From a virus, in the IMG/VR virus record IMGVR_UViG_3300032085_000079, positions 1-24,842 of that record: a DNA stretch of 24,842 nt; one strand, given 5' to 3'. The position numbers were made by a program, and so were the translations under genes. How positions within the stretch are numbered: position 1 is the first letter of the stretch; each line of letters opens with the position of its first letter. A model generated the notes under the pieces. The model saw only the letters and a list, made by a program, of their open reading frames with translations. It ran no database searches and had not been told where the DNA came from. This document shows, one piece after another, positions 5,558 to 14,058 of this stretch.

Positions 5558-6179
5558 CTTTTGCCATTTCTCTTGGAACAGCTTGTATATTCCAATGTAT
5601 AAATCTAAAAGGATCTATACCAAAATCTAAAGCATATTCGTGTTCTAAGTAACCCGGAAATATAATTAATGTACCCGGTGTGGGTTTAAAATGTATAAGT
5701 TCTGATCCATTTGATATACTTTTGTAATCTTTCATTTTTAACTTAGTGGCTCTTGCACCTGATCTTGGCTCATGGAATATTGGAAAAGAGGTTTTATCAC
5801 TACACTTTAAAAAATAGAATCCTGATACATGTTGATTCCAATGTACATGTGCTGAATGATGACCACCACCTTTTTTAGCAAACTCTTGCACCCACATTTC
5901 ACTAAAGATAGTTGTGTATTGTTGCATATCATAACCTTGATGATCCAAATATTCCCAAGACTTTTGACCAACGTAATTTCTAAAATCTAAAAAATCATTG
6001 TCCATAGTAAGTGTTGTTGAATGATGTGATAACCCAAAATCTCCATGTTGTTTTATATGTTCTTTATTTTTGTTTCTTGCATCTTTAATATATTTATTAG
6101 ATGCTTTGTTTAATGATTTAACAAACTCTGGTTTTTGTTCTGTCCAAATAGTAGTGTTAAAGTAATTACTTATAAACAT
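5550..6179 (-). CDS. 2OG-Fe(II) oxygenase family protein (B), TIGR02466-like
   Basis: 209 aa. Key segments: HHSAHVHWNQHVSGFYFLK (His111, His113), IFHEPRSG, then PGTLIIFPGYLEHEY (distal His180), and Arg192 in PFRFIHWN as the likely 2-oxoglutarate ligand. The H-x-H...SGxYYL...F.EPR...FPxxLEH...RxxxxWN series resembles the TIGR02466 group of putative oxygenases, common in marine phages. An exact HxD is replaced, so the first iron ligands are probable rather than certain. It shares a TAATG overlap with oxygenase C and an 8-nt overlap with oxygenase A. Confidence 0.8.
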   Translation of the reverse strand: MFISNYFNTTIWTEQKPEFVKSLNKASNKYIKDARNKNKEHIKQHGDFGLSHHSTTLTMDNDFLDFRNYVGQKSWEYLDHQGYDMQQYTTIFSEMWVQEFAKKGGGHHSAHVHWNQHVSGFYFLKCSDKTSFPIFHEPRSGARATKLKMKDYKSISNGSELIHFKPTPGTLIIFPGYLEHEYALDFGIDPFRFIHWNIQAVPREMAKDV

Positions 6180-6811
6180 TATTTAAAAGGCCTCCCTAAA
6201 TGCCAAACAACAAGACTATATCTTGTTCCTGATGTTACTGGTTTAACTCTATGCCAGACAAAACTAGGAAATACAATAATAGATCCTTTTGGTAATATTT
6301 CTTTACATTGTATTTTGTGTTTTGATTCGTCTCTCATATGTGGATCATAATTTCTAAAATCAAATTCTAATTCTCCACCCTGATATTCTGAGCCATCTGT
6401 TAACTGACAAGTCATAGATAGTTTTCTAATCTTACCATGATTAGGTGTGTTTGGTTTGTCGTAAGCCTTATCCCAACTATCACAATGCCAATCGTAATAT
6501 TGATTGTGTTTGTATTTCGTAAATTGACAAGTTTCTGATCTATCCCATTCAAAGTTCCAACCAGCATTTTTATTAGCCATATGAACGTATGGGTGTAATT
6601 CTTTATAGATCCAAGTATCATTTAACCAAACTAAATCAGAGTTTCTTTTTCTTTTAAGATCTTTAACTTCTTTTTTATCTAATTTTTTATTACCAAAACC
6701 AGCAGTTAAACCCATTGTTTCTTTTTGTTGATTAGCATAAGCAATTACATCATTACAAAATCTATGTGTAAGAGCAGATTTAAAATACCAATAATAATTA
6801 GATATATTCAT
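6179..6811 (-). CDS. 2OG-Fe(II) oxygenase (C), prolyl-4-hydroxylase/PKHD-like
   Basis: 210 aa and the clearest oxygenase of the cluster. HxD is His109-Cys-Asp111 in YYDWHCDSW, followed by KIRKLSMTCQLTDG, GGELEFDF, KGSIIVFPSFVWHRV (distal His187), and TSGTRYSLVVW with Arg197, ten residues after the His, for 2-oxoglutarate. All four canonical residues are present, so catalytic activity is expected. The PKHD-type arrangement resembles protein prolyl or lysyl hydroxylases, but nucleic acid or small-molecule substrates cannot be excluded. It overlaps the next gene upstream by 14 nt. Confidence 0.9.
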   Translation of the reverse strand: MNISNYYWYFKSALTHRFCNDVIAYANQQKETMGLTAGFGNKKLDKKEVKDLKRKRNSDLVWLNDTWIYKELHPYVHMANKNAGWNFEWDRSETCQFTKYKHNQYYDWHCDSWDKAYDKPNTPNHGKIRKLSMTCQLTDGSEYQGGELEFDFRNYDPHMRDESKHKIQCKEILPKGSIIVFPSFVWHRVKPVTSGTRYSLVVWHLGRPFK

Positions 6812-7301
6812 AAGTTATTGTTTGCACAAAGTTTAATGAGCCTGTTTGATTATTAGCTAAATAATACATATTAGTAGAGGGAAACATTATAAACATATTA
6901 TTTTTAAGTTCTAAATCCCAGCTTTTCCCTTTACGTCTGTTATCTTCATAATGTATTCTAACAAAACAATTTTTTACTTTAATACCATATAATAATGTAA
7001 AGTCTGGAGAGTTTTGTAAATCTACTGGATTTATGTTTAATAATGGAATCGTAGTCTCATCAGATTTATATATATTCCCCCATGTTTTTTTATTAACTAA
7101 ATTAACATCATACTCAGCACCAATGTGATCTCTAATATAAGTATTTAACATATCCCAAGTTTTTGAAAAAGGAAATTCTGAATCTGTTAGTTGTGATTGT
7201 AAAATATCTGTTGTTAATTTATTTTGATCTATTTCAAAGCCTTTTGGCATATCAACGTTACCAAAATATAATGCTTGTTCTGTTAATATTTTTTTTTGCA
7301 T
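6798..7301 (-). CDS. Oxygenase-like beta-helix protein without canonical iron ligands
   Basis: 167 aa. It starts KKILTEQALYFGNVDMPKGF, reminiscent of proteins in marine T4-like phages. The C-terminal part has alternating beta-like strands (NCFVRIHYEDN, WDLELKNNMFIMFPSTNMYYL, LNFVQTITYEY). The FxMFPSxxxYYL stretch sits where oxygenases have IxFPSxxxHxV, with Tyr at the distal-His position, and no HxD is present. It may be a non-catalytic relative or binding partner of the adjacent oxygenases. The oxygenase relationship is inferred from pattern and context only. Confidence 0.5.
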   Translation of the reverse strand: MQKKILTEQALYFGNVDMPKGFEIDQNKLTTDILQSQLTDSEFPFSKTWDMLNTYIRDHIGAEYDVNLVNKKTWGNIYKSDETTIPLLNINPVDLQNSPDFTLLYGIKVKNCFVRIHYEDNRRKGKSWDLELKNNMFIMFPSTNMYYLANNQTGSLNFVQTITYEYI

Positions 7302-7313
7302 ATCTAATATCCT

Positions 7314-8108
7314 TTATGTTAAATTTTTATATTTACTTACAATATAGTTAGGAATTTTTATATTATAATTGATCTTATTAATTTTACCTTTTCTTATAAT
7401 GTGTAAAGGTGCTTTTATAAATGAATCATCATAAGAAATATTATTTATAGAGAATTGATTTTTAATTTTGTAATCATGTGTAAATTTTGGTATTTTTAAA
7501 AAATTATATATTTTTTTAATTGTATCGTTTGGTTTTTTTACCAAGTTATTATAGTCAACAACTAGAACATTTTTCTTATTTTTTATAAATTTATAAGACA
7601 TACAAGCTATATCAAAATATTCATTTTTTTTAGTTATAATTTCTATTTTTTCTTCAATCTCTGATTTATAGATAGTTGTAGGATCTATACTATTGTATGT
7701 TTTGTTAATGTAAAAATCAGGATATTTATTACATAAATTTAAAAATGATTTAATTACTTCTATAGGATCTCTCATTAAAAAAATGATTTTAATATCATTA
7801 GGACAATATTTTTCTAACATACTATAATTAAAAGGAGTTGACCATTCTGATCTTATTATGATGTTGCTTTGTTTCCAATTATTGAAAAAATTTTTAAATA
7901 TATTTTTCTGTATCTCATTTAAGTTATCAGTTGTTTTAAAATTTTTATATGTAACATTGTAGTTTTTAATTCTTTCTAATTGTAAAAATATATCAGGTAT
8001 AAAAGAATGACCAGTAGTTGCTATAGTAGGGTTTTGATTTAATATTGTAGATAATAAAGTATTTCCTGATCTTGGAAAACCTGATAAAAAATAATATTTT
8101 TTTTCCAC
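7314..8108 (-). CDS. PAPS-dependent sulfotransferase family protein
   Basis: 264 aa, usual for a single-domain sulfotransferase. The 5'-phosphosulfate loop is FLSGFPRSGNTLLSTIL (residues 7-23), the 3'-phosphate motif is IIFLMRDPIEVIKSF (Arg113, Ser121), and the end is typical with a basic segment (IIRKGKINKINYNIKI). Substrates in the family include sugars, lipids, proteins and small molecules; none can be chosen here. The predicted start is GTG 8108 with no clear ribosome binding site, but the P-loop begins at residue 7-10 so little N-terminal sequence can be missing. The region is even more AT-rich than its neighbours, hinting at separate acquisition. It lies between virion genes and the oxygenases. 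Confidence 0.85.
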   Translation of the reverse strand: MEKKYYFLSGFPRSGNTLLSTILNQNPTIATTGHSFIPDIFLQLERIKNYNVTYKNFKTTDNLNEIQKNIFKNFFNNWKQSNIIIRSEWSTPFNYSMLEKYCPNDIKIIFLMRDPIEVIKSFLNLCNKYPDFYINKTYNSIDPTTIYKSEIEEKIEIITKKNEYFDIACMSYKFIKNKKNVLVVDYNNLVKKPNDTIKKIYNFLKIPKFTHDYKIKNQFSINNISYDDSFIKAPLHIIRKGKINKINYNIKIPNYIVSKYKNLT

Positions 8109-8122
8109 GTTAGCAAATATAT

Positions 8123-8572
8123 TTAAGCTAAATTATTTGTCAAATCCCAAGTTGTTTGTTCTTCATTCCACACATAATACCATCTGTGAGTTTGTTCAGT
8201 ATTTTGTGATTGTTGTTCTGTAGTTAATTTAGGTGCATCACCTATAGGAGATTGCCAACTTGCAGTTGTCATATTTTTTACCCAAGAATCATAAGGTTTT
8301 TTAGGCCAAAAAATTTGTTCTTCTTCATTCCATGTATAACCTATACCAGCATAATTACCTCTAAAGGGTGTTCCACCTAAAGTATGTGTATTTTTAAATG
8401 TATTATATGAAGTTTGTATCCACATTTCAGCAGCCCAATTATTGTGTGTTTCTAAATATTGTTGCCCAACTGCTTCTTCTTCTACACCATCAGCATTTAA
8501 CATATTTTTATTATCAAGTGTTAGAACTTGAATAACTTTTTTATCTGAATTTATTTTTGCAAAATGTGCCAT
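8123..8572 (-). CDS. Putative virion/tail-fibre-associated protein
   Basis: 149 aa, rich in Trp, Asn, Thr and Gln. It begins AHFAKINSDKKVIQVLTLDN and carries the repeated pattern YTWNEEEQIFWPKKPYDSW and YVWNEEQTTWDLTN, two related W-rich modules. Proteins with this N-terminus and GxGYTWN/FW-PKPY motif are frequent in T4-like and other marine phages next to fibre genes, usually called structural. Its place directly after the Gly-rich fibre supports a distal fibre or fibre-cap role. No enzyme motif is seen. Confidence 0.65.
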   Translation of the reverse strand: MAHFAKINSDKKVIQVLTLDNKNMLNADGVEEEAVGQQYLETHNNWAAEMWIQTSYNTFKNTHTLGGTPFRGNYAGIGYTWNEEEQIFWPKKPYDSWVKNMTTASWQSPIGDAPKLTTEQQSQNTEQTHRWYYVWNEEQTTWDLTNNLA

Positions 8573-8579
8573 AATTTAC

Positions 8580-9575
8580 CTATTGAAATTTGTACCTTAT
8601 TATTACTATACCAGATCCACCAACACCACCTGAGCCACCGGGAGATCCTCCTCCACCTCCTCCTCCTCCAGTATTTGCAGTTCCAGCATCTCCTGTACCA
8701 CCACTTCCATGATTTTTACCATCTCCACCACCACCAGATCCTCCTGATCCACCAGCACCGGGTGGGCCGGAAGTGCCATTCCCAGCACCACCTCCACCTG
8801 ATAATGTAACTGATGACCCTGAAATTGATGTTGCTACACCATTACCTCCAGCACCAGCTGGATTACTACTACCAGCACCACCAGCAGCACCAGCGCCTCC
8901 TCCACCTGATCCAGCATAAAATGTTGGTACTCTAGGTGCAGCACCAGCTGGATTACCTTGCGATGGACTTACTGGGGGTGTATTACCAACTCCTCCAGCA
9001 GTAGGAGAAGCATAAGCTACTCCACCACCAGATCCACCGGGTTGATTTGATCCAGCATTACAATAGAAACCTCCACCTCCTCCAGTAGAAGTTGTTGTTG
9101 AAAAAATAGAATTTGATCCTCTTGATGCTGGTGCGCCTGTTGCACCACCAGCACCTACTGTAATTGGGTAAGATTGTGCTGAAACTGTTATAGCAGTAGT
9201 ACCATCTAATGGACTTGCAGTATAAGATGTAACTGGAGATTTATCTTCTCTAAAACCACCAGCACCACCACCACCAGCACCGGATCCTGATGCGTTTCCA
9301 CCACCACCACCACCAGCTACTACTAGGTGTGCAACTACATTATTGTCTGCACAAGAAGAAATGCCTGAAACTGCAAAAGTTCCCGGACTTGTAAATGTGT
9401 GAATTTTGTCATCTCCTGATGTTGTTATTGTTCCACCAGTAGCAGTAATAAAACTAGCACCAGCACCTCCTCCAGCACCAAATCCTAAAACTTGGTAACC
9501 AAAAGATTTACCTCTTTTTGATTTTATATTTTTTGTGCTTTTACCAGAAATCAGTTTATCTTTTAAATTTCTCAT
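8580..9575 (-). CDS. Glycine-rich tail fibre/adhesin protein
   Basis: 331 aa. A short basic N-terminus (to about residue 25) leads to FGAGGGAGASFITATGGTIT, then several glycine blocks (up to eight Gly in a row) separated by short beta-like segments with Thr, Ser, Ala and Pro, ending GGSGIVIIRYKFQ. Such Gly-rich, Pro-spaced proteins occur in viral fibres; polyglycine-II packing, known from gp38-type adhesins of T-even-like phages, is a reasonable model. The DNA is markedly more GC-rich and repetitive (CCACCA/CCTCCA tracts on the plus strand) than the rest of the window. It overlaps the upstream fibre gene by one base (TAATG). Confidence 0.8.
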   Translation of the reverse strand: MRNLKDKLISGKSTKNIKSKRGKSFGYQVLGFGAGGGAGASFITATGGTITTSGDDKIHTFTSPGTFAVSGISSCADNNVVAHLVVAGGGGGGNASGSGAGGGGAGGFREDKSPVTSYTASPLDGTTAITVSAQSYPITVGAGGATGAPASRGSNSIFSTTTSTGGGGGFYCNAGSNQPGGSGGGVAYASPTAGGVGNTPPVSPSQGNPAGAAPRVPTFYAGSGGGGAGAAGGAGSSNPAGAGGNGVATSISGSSVTLSGGGGAGNGTSGPPGAGGSGGSGGGGDGKNHGSGGTGDAGTANTGGGGGGGGSPGGSGGVGGSGIVIIRYKFQ

Positions 9576-10606
9576 TATGCGTCATTAGCTGCATCAGTAG
9601 TAAAAAATATTTTAATACCTAAGACTCTTGCATCAGCACTAAATGTATCTCCACCAGCATTTGCATCTCTAAATAATTGAAAATAAGTTAATTGGTCAAC
9701 TGCTGGACTACCAGCAATAGTAACTGCACCACTTTCTGCTGTGACTTGTTGATCCTCAACTGTTCCTATACCAGCATCTGTAACATTTACTGCTGTTCCA
9801 AAAGCAGTATCAATAGTATCATTATCTCCACATGAAACACCTTGTAATCCAAAAATACAATTACCTGTATTTGTAGAAGCTGGTGTCCAATATACTTGAT
9901 AAGTTACTGTTCCCTCATTCCATGATTTAGGAAATGCTACTGAAAATTGTGCAAATTCATCTGTACCAGCATCAAAATCTAACACTTTCATATCAGGTCT
10001 TGTTGCTGTAGTTTCTACTTGTTGTGCGTCTGCTGGATTAGTTGTAGCACCATACATAGCTGAGGCTGGTACCCACATAGTTTCTTTACCAGCTACTTTA
10101 ACAGCACTTCCTCCTGATTGTACAACACCAGTTCCTTTTGGTGCTAAATTAATACCAATGTTAGTATCATCTCCTGTTGCAGATAAAATAGGATTGTTTC
10201 CTGTTGAATTATTTGTAATTGTAAATTCATTAACTGCACTTCCTGTTTCTACAAATTTTAAAAGTTCTAAAGTACCATTTCCAATAGCATTACCATTAAC
10301 ATCTAATTGACCACCTAATTGAGGAGAAGTATCATTTACTAAATCTGCTACAACTGTACTATCTAACCAATTAACTGTATTTGCTGAATGGTTTAAAGTT
10401 GCAAGAGATATATCTCCAGCACCATCATAATATTTAAGAGTAGGAGTAGATGCTGATGTTGTGTCTAGCCAAATTGTGCCAGTAACTGCTGAACTTGGTC
10501 TTGAAGTTCCTGAATTAGATGAATTAATAGCATCAAGAACACCATTTAAGTCTGTTCTAAAGGCTGGGAAAGATTGGTTCGCTATATCGTAATCGTGTTG
10601 TGCCAT
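9575..10606 (-). CDS. Tail fibre protein
   Basis: 343 aa. The N-terminus has a typical fibre attachment signature: NQSFPAFRTDLNGVLDAINS then NSGTSRPSS and GTIWLDTT, followed by SPQLGGQLDVNGNAIGN and beta-rich repeats (NEFTITNNSTGNNPILSATG). The C-terminal 150 residues look like a beta-sandwich. It probably links the tail tip to the distal Gly-rich protein and binds the host surface. The order after the J-like tail-tip gene agrees with this. Start ATG 10606, 18 nt after the J-like stop. Confidence 0.8.
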   Translation of the reverse strand: MAQHDYDIANQSFPAFRTDLNGVLDAINSSNSGTSRPSSAVTGTIWLDTTSASTPTLKYYDGAGDISLATLNHSANTVNWLDSTVVADLVNDTSPQLGGQLDVNGNAIGNGTLELLKFVETGSAVNEFTITNNSTGNNPILSATGDDTNIGINLAPKGTGVVQSGGSAVKVAGKETMWVPASAMYGATTNPADAQQVETTATRPDMKVLDFDAGTDEFAQFSVAFPKSWNEGTVTYQVYWTPASTNTGNCIFGLQGVSCGDNDTIDTAFGTAVNVTDAGIGTVEDQQVTAESGAVTIAGSPAVDQLTYFQLFRDANAGGDTFSADARVLGIKIFFTTDAANDA

Positions 10607-10624
10607 AATTGTTTTATACTCCTT

Positions 10625-13492
10625 TTAAAACCCTTTTGCAATAAAATCAAATGTTCTTGATACATTTGTTCCACTTGAATTTTTAAATAGAACATCAAAT
10701 CCATTAACTGTTTTATTAGATACTGTAAAGAAATCTCCAGTTGCCATGTTCTCGCCTGTAATTCCAACTGCATAACTATCAGATTTAAGTGGGTTTGTAA
10801 ATGTTACTGTTTTAGTAGATGTACCAGATACTATATCATTTCCACTAAATATTCTATCAGGCATATCTACTGTAACTGTTACTGCTGATACAACAGGAGT
10901 AGAAGCTAAATCAGTTGAAGTTAAAATAACTCTAAATTTTAAATATCTAGCAGTATAATTTCCTATTACAAAACCTTGAAAAGATGTGTATGTAGAATTA
11001 TCATCACTTGTAGCAATTTCTAAATGTGCATCACAGTTAGCTGGTGTATCTCCATCAAAGTTAGAAGAAGCTGAATCAAATAATCCTGATCTATTATCAA
11101 ACAAGTCATCTGGGTTGTCTGATGATTGTGTTAAACTAGCTGTAATTCTAACTGTGTGTTTTGCACCTATATCTATAACATTTGCAAATAAATAATTACC
11201 ACTTGCAAAAAAGTCTGCGTTTGCAACACCAGAATCAAAAAATCTAGTTGTTTCTGCATCAAAATTTCCACTAGCTGCATCAAATAATTCTGATGAATCT
11301 AATTCAATAGCATTATCTGTAATAACTGTATTTGTTAAAGTTCCAGCAAATGTAGGGTGTTCAGATTGGGTAGCTACTGCATTGTGATTAACAACATCTG
11401 TTACATTAGAAATAATAGATGTTGCATTAGAACTTGCATTACCTAATTTATCAAAGGCTTTTATAAGATAAGTTCCAGCCCTAGCTGGTACAGATATTGA
11501 AGTACCGGGTCTTGATACTTTAGAAACTAAATTAACCGAGTTTTGCCAATCAGCAGTTCCATCTGTTTCTGTTGCATATCTAATTTGATAAAATGCTAAA
11601 TCTAAATCAGATATTTGTGTCCAAGATAAATGTGCTTCTTGTCCTACAATATTACAAGAAAAATCTGTTACATCACTAGGTGGCTCAATAGCACCTACTA
11701 TTGTTCTTTGTGCAGATACATAAGTTGATGATACTCCTAATGTATTAACTGCTTTTACTCTTACATCATAAGTAGATTGGTCTATTACATTTAAAACTCT
11801 ATGGTTTAATCCTGACCCTTGTGCATAAATTATAAAATCTGAATCTGTACTTAATTTGTATTCTACTTGATAAAAATCAACAAAGCTATCAGGAGAAGCA
11901 CCTATTGCAACATCTAAAGCTACAATTACAGTACCATCATTATACTCAATAAGTTGGTCAGATAATGTGACACTAGCTGGTGGTTGGATAGTAAATGGAT
12001 TAGGTAAATTAGTAGATGGTGTAGAACTTACTTGTGCTTTACTTGCCCAAGTGTAATGACTAGCCTCATATTGAACAAGAGATAATCCTATTGTGTAATC
12101 TTCGTTAAATGTTAAACCCATAACTCTAAATGCTTTTGCAGAAAAACCTAATGAACTATGTGTAATATTAACTATATCTCCTATGGCCAGATCATAAGCA
12201 TCAAAGCTAACATTAATACCAAGTGTTAATGCTTCTCTTGATCTTCTTAAAATAACTTCTGCCATTTCCTCTGCTTGATATGGCGAAGTCAATGTCTTAA
12301 ATGTAAATCTACCCTCTAATAAAAATCCACCATCAGCAGTTTTCATATTTGCGTGTTGGTCTGCACTAGATAAACCACTATCATCTATTGGTGGGAATTG
12401 AACTTCATCTACTTGAAAGTTCCTAGCTGGATTTACAAAACCAACTATAACTCTATTGTATCTTTCATTCTTTGTTGGGATAGATAAATTATATCCACCT
12501 ATAATATCATCTTCTGTTAATGTAATTGATGCACTTCCTGTTGTTTCAATAATTAATTTATATTTTCCATTTGTATATGGGAGATAGCCTCTACAACCTT
12601 TTAATATTTCTCTAACATTATCTATAATCTTTTGTGATGTATCTATTGCAGTATTTGTGTCAAAAATATTTATATCACTAGCACCTGAATATGGTGTTAC
12701 TTGTGTTTCACAAACAACTGACGCATCATAAAAACTTGTTAAATCTATTTCAGAAATAGCAATACCTTTTCCATATCTTGTATTAGTCAAGTAATCTAAT
12801 AAGCACCAAGCTGGATTTGTTTTAAAAGCTGCTGTTTGTGCTGCTAAACTAGAATTATAAAATACAACTTTTTTACCTTGTATCTTCGCTTGAACTTTAG
12901 GTATTCCAGTAAATGCGTCTTGATTCCATTTAAACCTTAATGCTAAATAACATAAACCAGATAATTTATGGTTGCTTCCCCAAGATGATAATGTTGATAA
13001 TAAAGATGATGCTGATTGACCATCTGTTCCAAAGTGAGGCTCTACTCTAATTAGACTTTCTGAATTTTTATAAAAATTACCATCTCCACTTCCTACTTCT
13101 ACTTCTGATCCATCTGATAATGCACTTGCCCAAGTTACAGCTTTATCATCTACTCTTATTTCTTCTATATCGTTTATTTCTCCCTCTGACATAACGATTG
13201 CCATATATAAATAAGTATTATCTGTTCCTGATGTTTCCATAAAAACTCTAGTTCCACCAACAAGTCTTTCTCCATATATAACAGGAATATTTGCGTCATT
13301 AGATTGTTTGTTAAGTAATAAACCTCGTTCAAAATCATCAAATTCGTTTGTTCCAAAATCTTCTATTTCAGCAACTTTTGGTCTTAATATCCAAGCAAGA
13401 AATAAACTAACACCTAATGCGACTAATGGATTTACACCTAAAAATTTTAAAACAGGTGACAATGCTCGTCTTACAAATTTACCAATACCCAT
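10625..13492 (-). CDS. Tail-tip host-specificity protein, lambda J-like
   Basis: 955 aa, the longest gene in the window. It has an N-terminal hydrophobic helix (about residues 13-34, SPVLKFLGVNPLVALGV), then a central J/tip attachment-protein region (CLLDYLTNTRYGKGI, RYNRVIVGFVNP, RSREALTLGINVSF). Two fibronectin-III-like segments follow (about 500-595 and 605-690; the second has LSWTQISDLDLAFYQIRY), and a C-terminal beta-rich domain. At about 728-745 and 793-815 are duplicated FD-rich elements (ELFDAASGNFDAET; DLFDNRSGLFDSASSNFD). It should form the tail tip and contact the receptor. It starts in an overlap with the upstream tail-tip gene. Confidence 0.85.
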   Translation of the reverse strand: MGIGKFVRRALSPVLKFLGVNPLVALGVSLFLAWILRPKVAEIEDFGTNEFDDFERGLLLNKQSNDANIPVIYGERLVGGTRVFMETSGTDNTYLYMAIVMSEGEINDIEEIRVDDKAVTWASALSDGSEVEVGSGDGNFYKNSESLIRVEPHFGTDGQSASSLLSTLSSWGSNHKLSGLCYLALRFKWNQDAFTGIPKVQAKIQGKKVVFYNSSLAAQTAAFKTNPAWCLLDYLTNTRYGKGIAISEIDLTSFYDASVVCETQVTPYSGASDINIFDTNTAIDTSQKIIDNVREILKGCRGYLPYTNGKYKLIIETTGSASITLTEDDIIGGYNLSIPTKNERYNRVIVGFVNPARNFQVDEVQFPPIDDSGLSSADQHANMKTADGGFLLEGRFTFKTLTSPYQAEEMAEVILRRSREALTLGINVSFDAYDLAIGDIVNITHSSLGFSAKAFRVMGLTFNEDYTIGLSLVQYEASHYTWASKAQVSSTPSTNLPNPFTIQPPASVTLSDQLIEYNDGTVIVALDVAIGASPDSFVDFYQVEYKLSTDSDFIIYAQGSGLNHRVLNVIDQSTYDVRVKAVNTLGVSSTYVSAQRTIVGAIEPPSDVTDFSCNIVGQEAHLSWTQISDLDLAFYQIRYATETDGTADWQNSVNLVSKVSRPGTSISVPARAGTYLIKAFDKLGNASSNATSIISNVTDVVNHNAVATQSEHPTFAGTLTNTVITDNAIELDSSELFDAASGNFDAETTRFFDSGVANADFFASGNYLFANVIDIGAKHTVRITASLTQSSDNPDDLFDNRSGLFDSASSNFDGDTPANCDAHLEIATSDDNSTYTSFQGFVIGNYTARYLKFRVILTSTDLASTPVVSAVTVTVDMPDRIFSGNDIVSGTSTKTVTFTNPLKSDSYAVGITGENMATGDFFTVSNKTVNGFDVLFKNSSGTNVSRTFDFIAKGF

Positions 13493-14058
13493 TATGCTCT
13501 ACCCCATTTAATATCTTGTACTGTTTGAGATGCAAAATCCATACCCACATCTGTACTAAAAAATCTTTGTTGTGATGTGTTATTTGTTTTACGACCATTT
13601 TTCTTTTCAAAGTCTGCCCAATTTGAAACTATACTTAAATTAACTTGACTATTTTTATCTGTTTCTGCAATATCAAAACTTTCTATCTTTCCTCTATAAA
13701 GTAAAAAAGGGTCAGCAATCAAACTATTAGAGTCATTTAAAAATCCTCTAAAAATATCTACACCATCATTAACTACATTTTCATTTAATACTGTTGAGAT
13801 AAATGTTTGATCTGCACCAGATAAATTAAGACTTACACTTGATTTAGTAACATCTGTTTCTTCTGTGTGATTAGATATACCTAATATAAAATCACTAGCT
13901 GCATATGTAACTGATGAGCCTGATACTGATGATGTTAATGGAAATGAACAATCTGTGATATTAACAGGAGTACCAAAGCTAATAGTGATAAGATGTACTG
14001 GTCGAATATCATTTGTTGCTAATTCGTTCTTTACTGCTGTTGTCAGACTTCTCGTCAT
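13492..14058 (-). CDS. Tail-tip/baseplate hub protein, DUF2163-like
   Basis: 188 aa. It opens RSLTTAVKNELATNDIRPVHLITI, which resembles the start of DUF2163/gpL-type tail-tip proteins that bridge the distal tail and the J protein. The body has DFILGISNHTEETDVTKSSVSLNLSG and FRGFLNDS, LYRGKIESFDI, all beta-like. Its C-terminus reads TDVGMDFASQTVQDIKWGRA, the FF-DxGFE...-WG- end usual in this group. ATG 14058 has an ACGAGGA site just ahead; the gene overlaps the previous one by 50 nt. Confidence 0.75.
   Translation of the reverse strand: MTRSLTTAVKNELATNDIRPVHLITISFGTPVNITDCSFPLTSSVSGSSVTYAASDFILGISNHTEETDVTKSSVSLNLSGADQTFISTVLNENVVNDGVDIFRGFLNDSNSLIADPFLLYRGKIESFDIAETDKNSQVNLSIVSNWADFEKKNGRKTNNTSQQRFFSTDVGMDFASQTVQDIKWGRA

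Noticed and set aside
8564-8809. His/Leu-rich plus-strand frame and the overlapping minus-strand frame 8606-8797
   Set aside because: Both arise from the CCACCA/CCTCCA repeats of the Gly-rich fibre gene read in other frames; low-complexity products with no start signals.
8600-9350. Repeated CCACCA/CCTCCA units as a CRISPR array or tandem-repeat locus
   Set aside because: Units are irregular with no unique spacers of constant length and stay in frame as Gly codons of the fibre protein.
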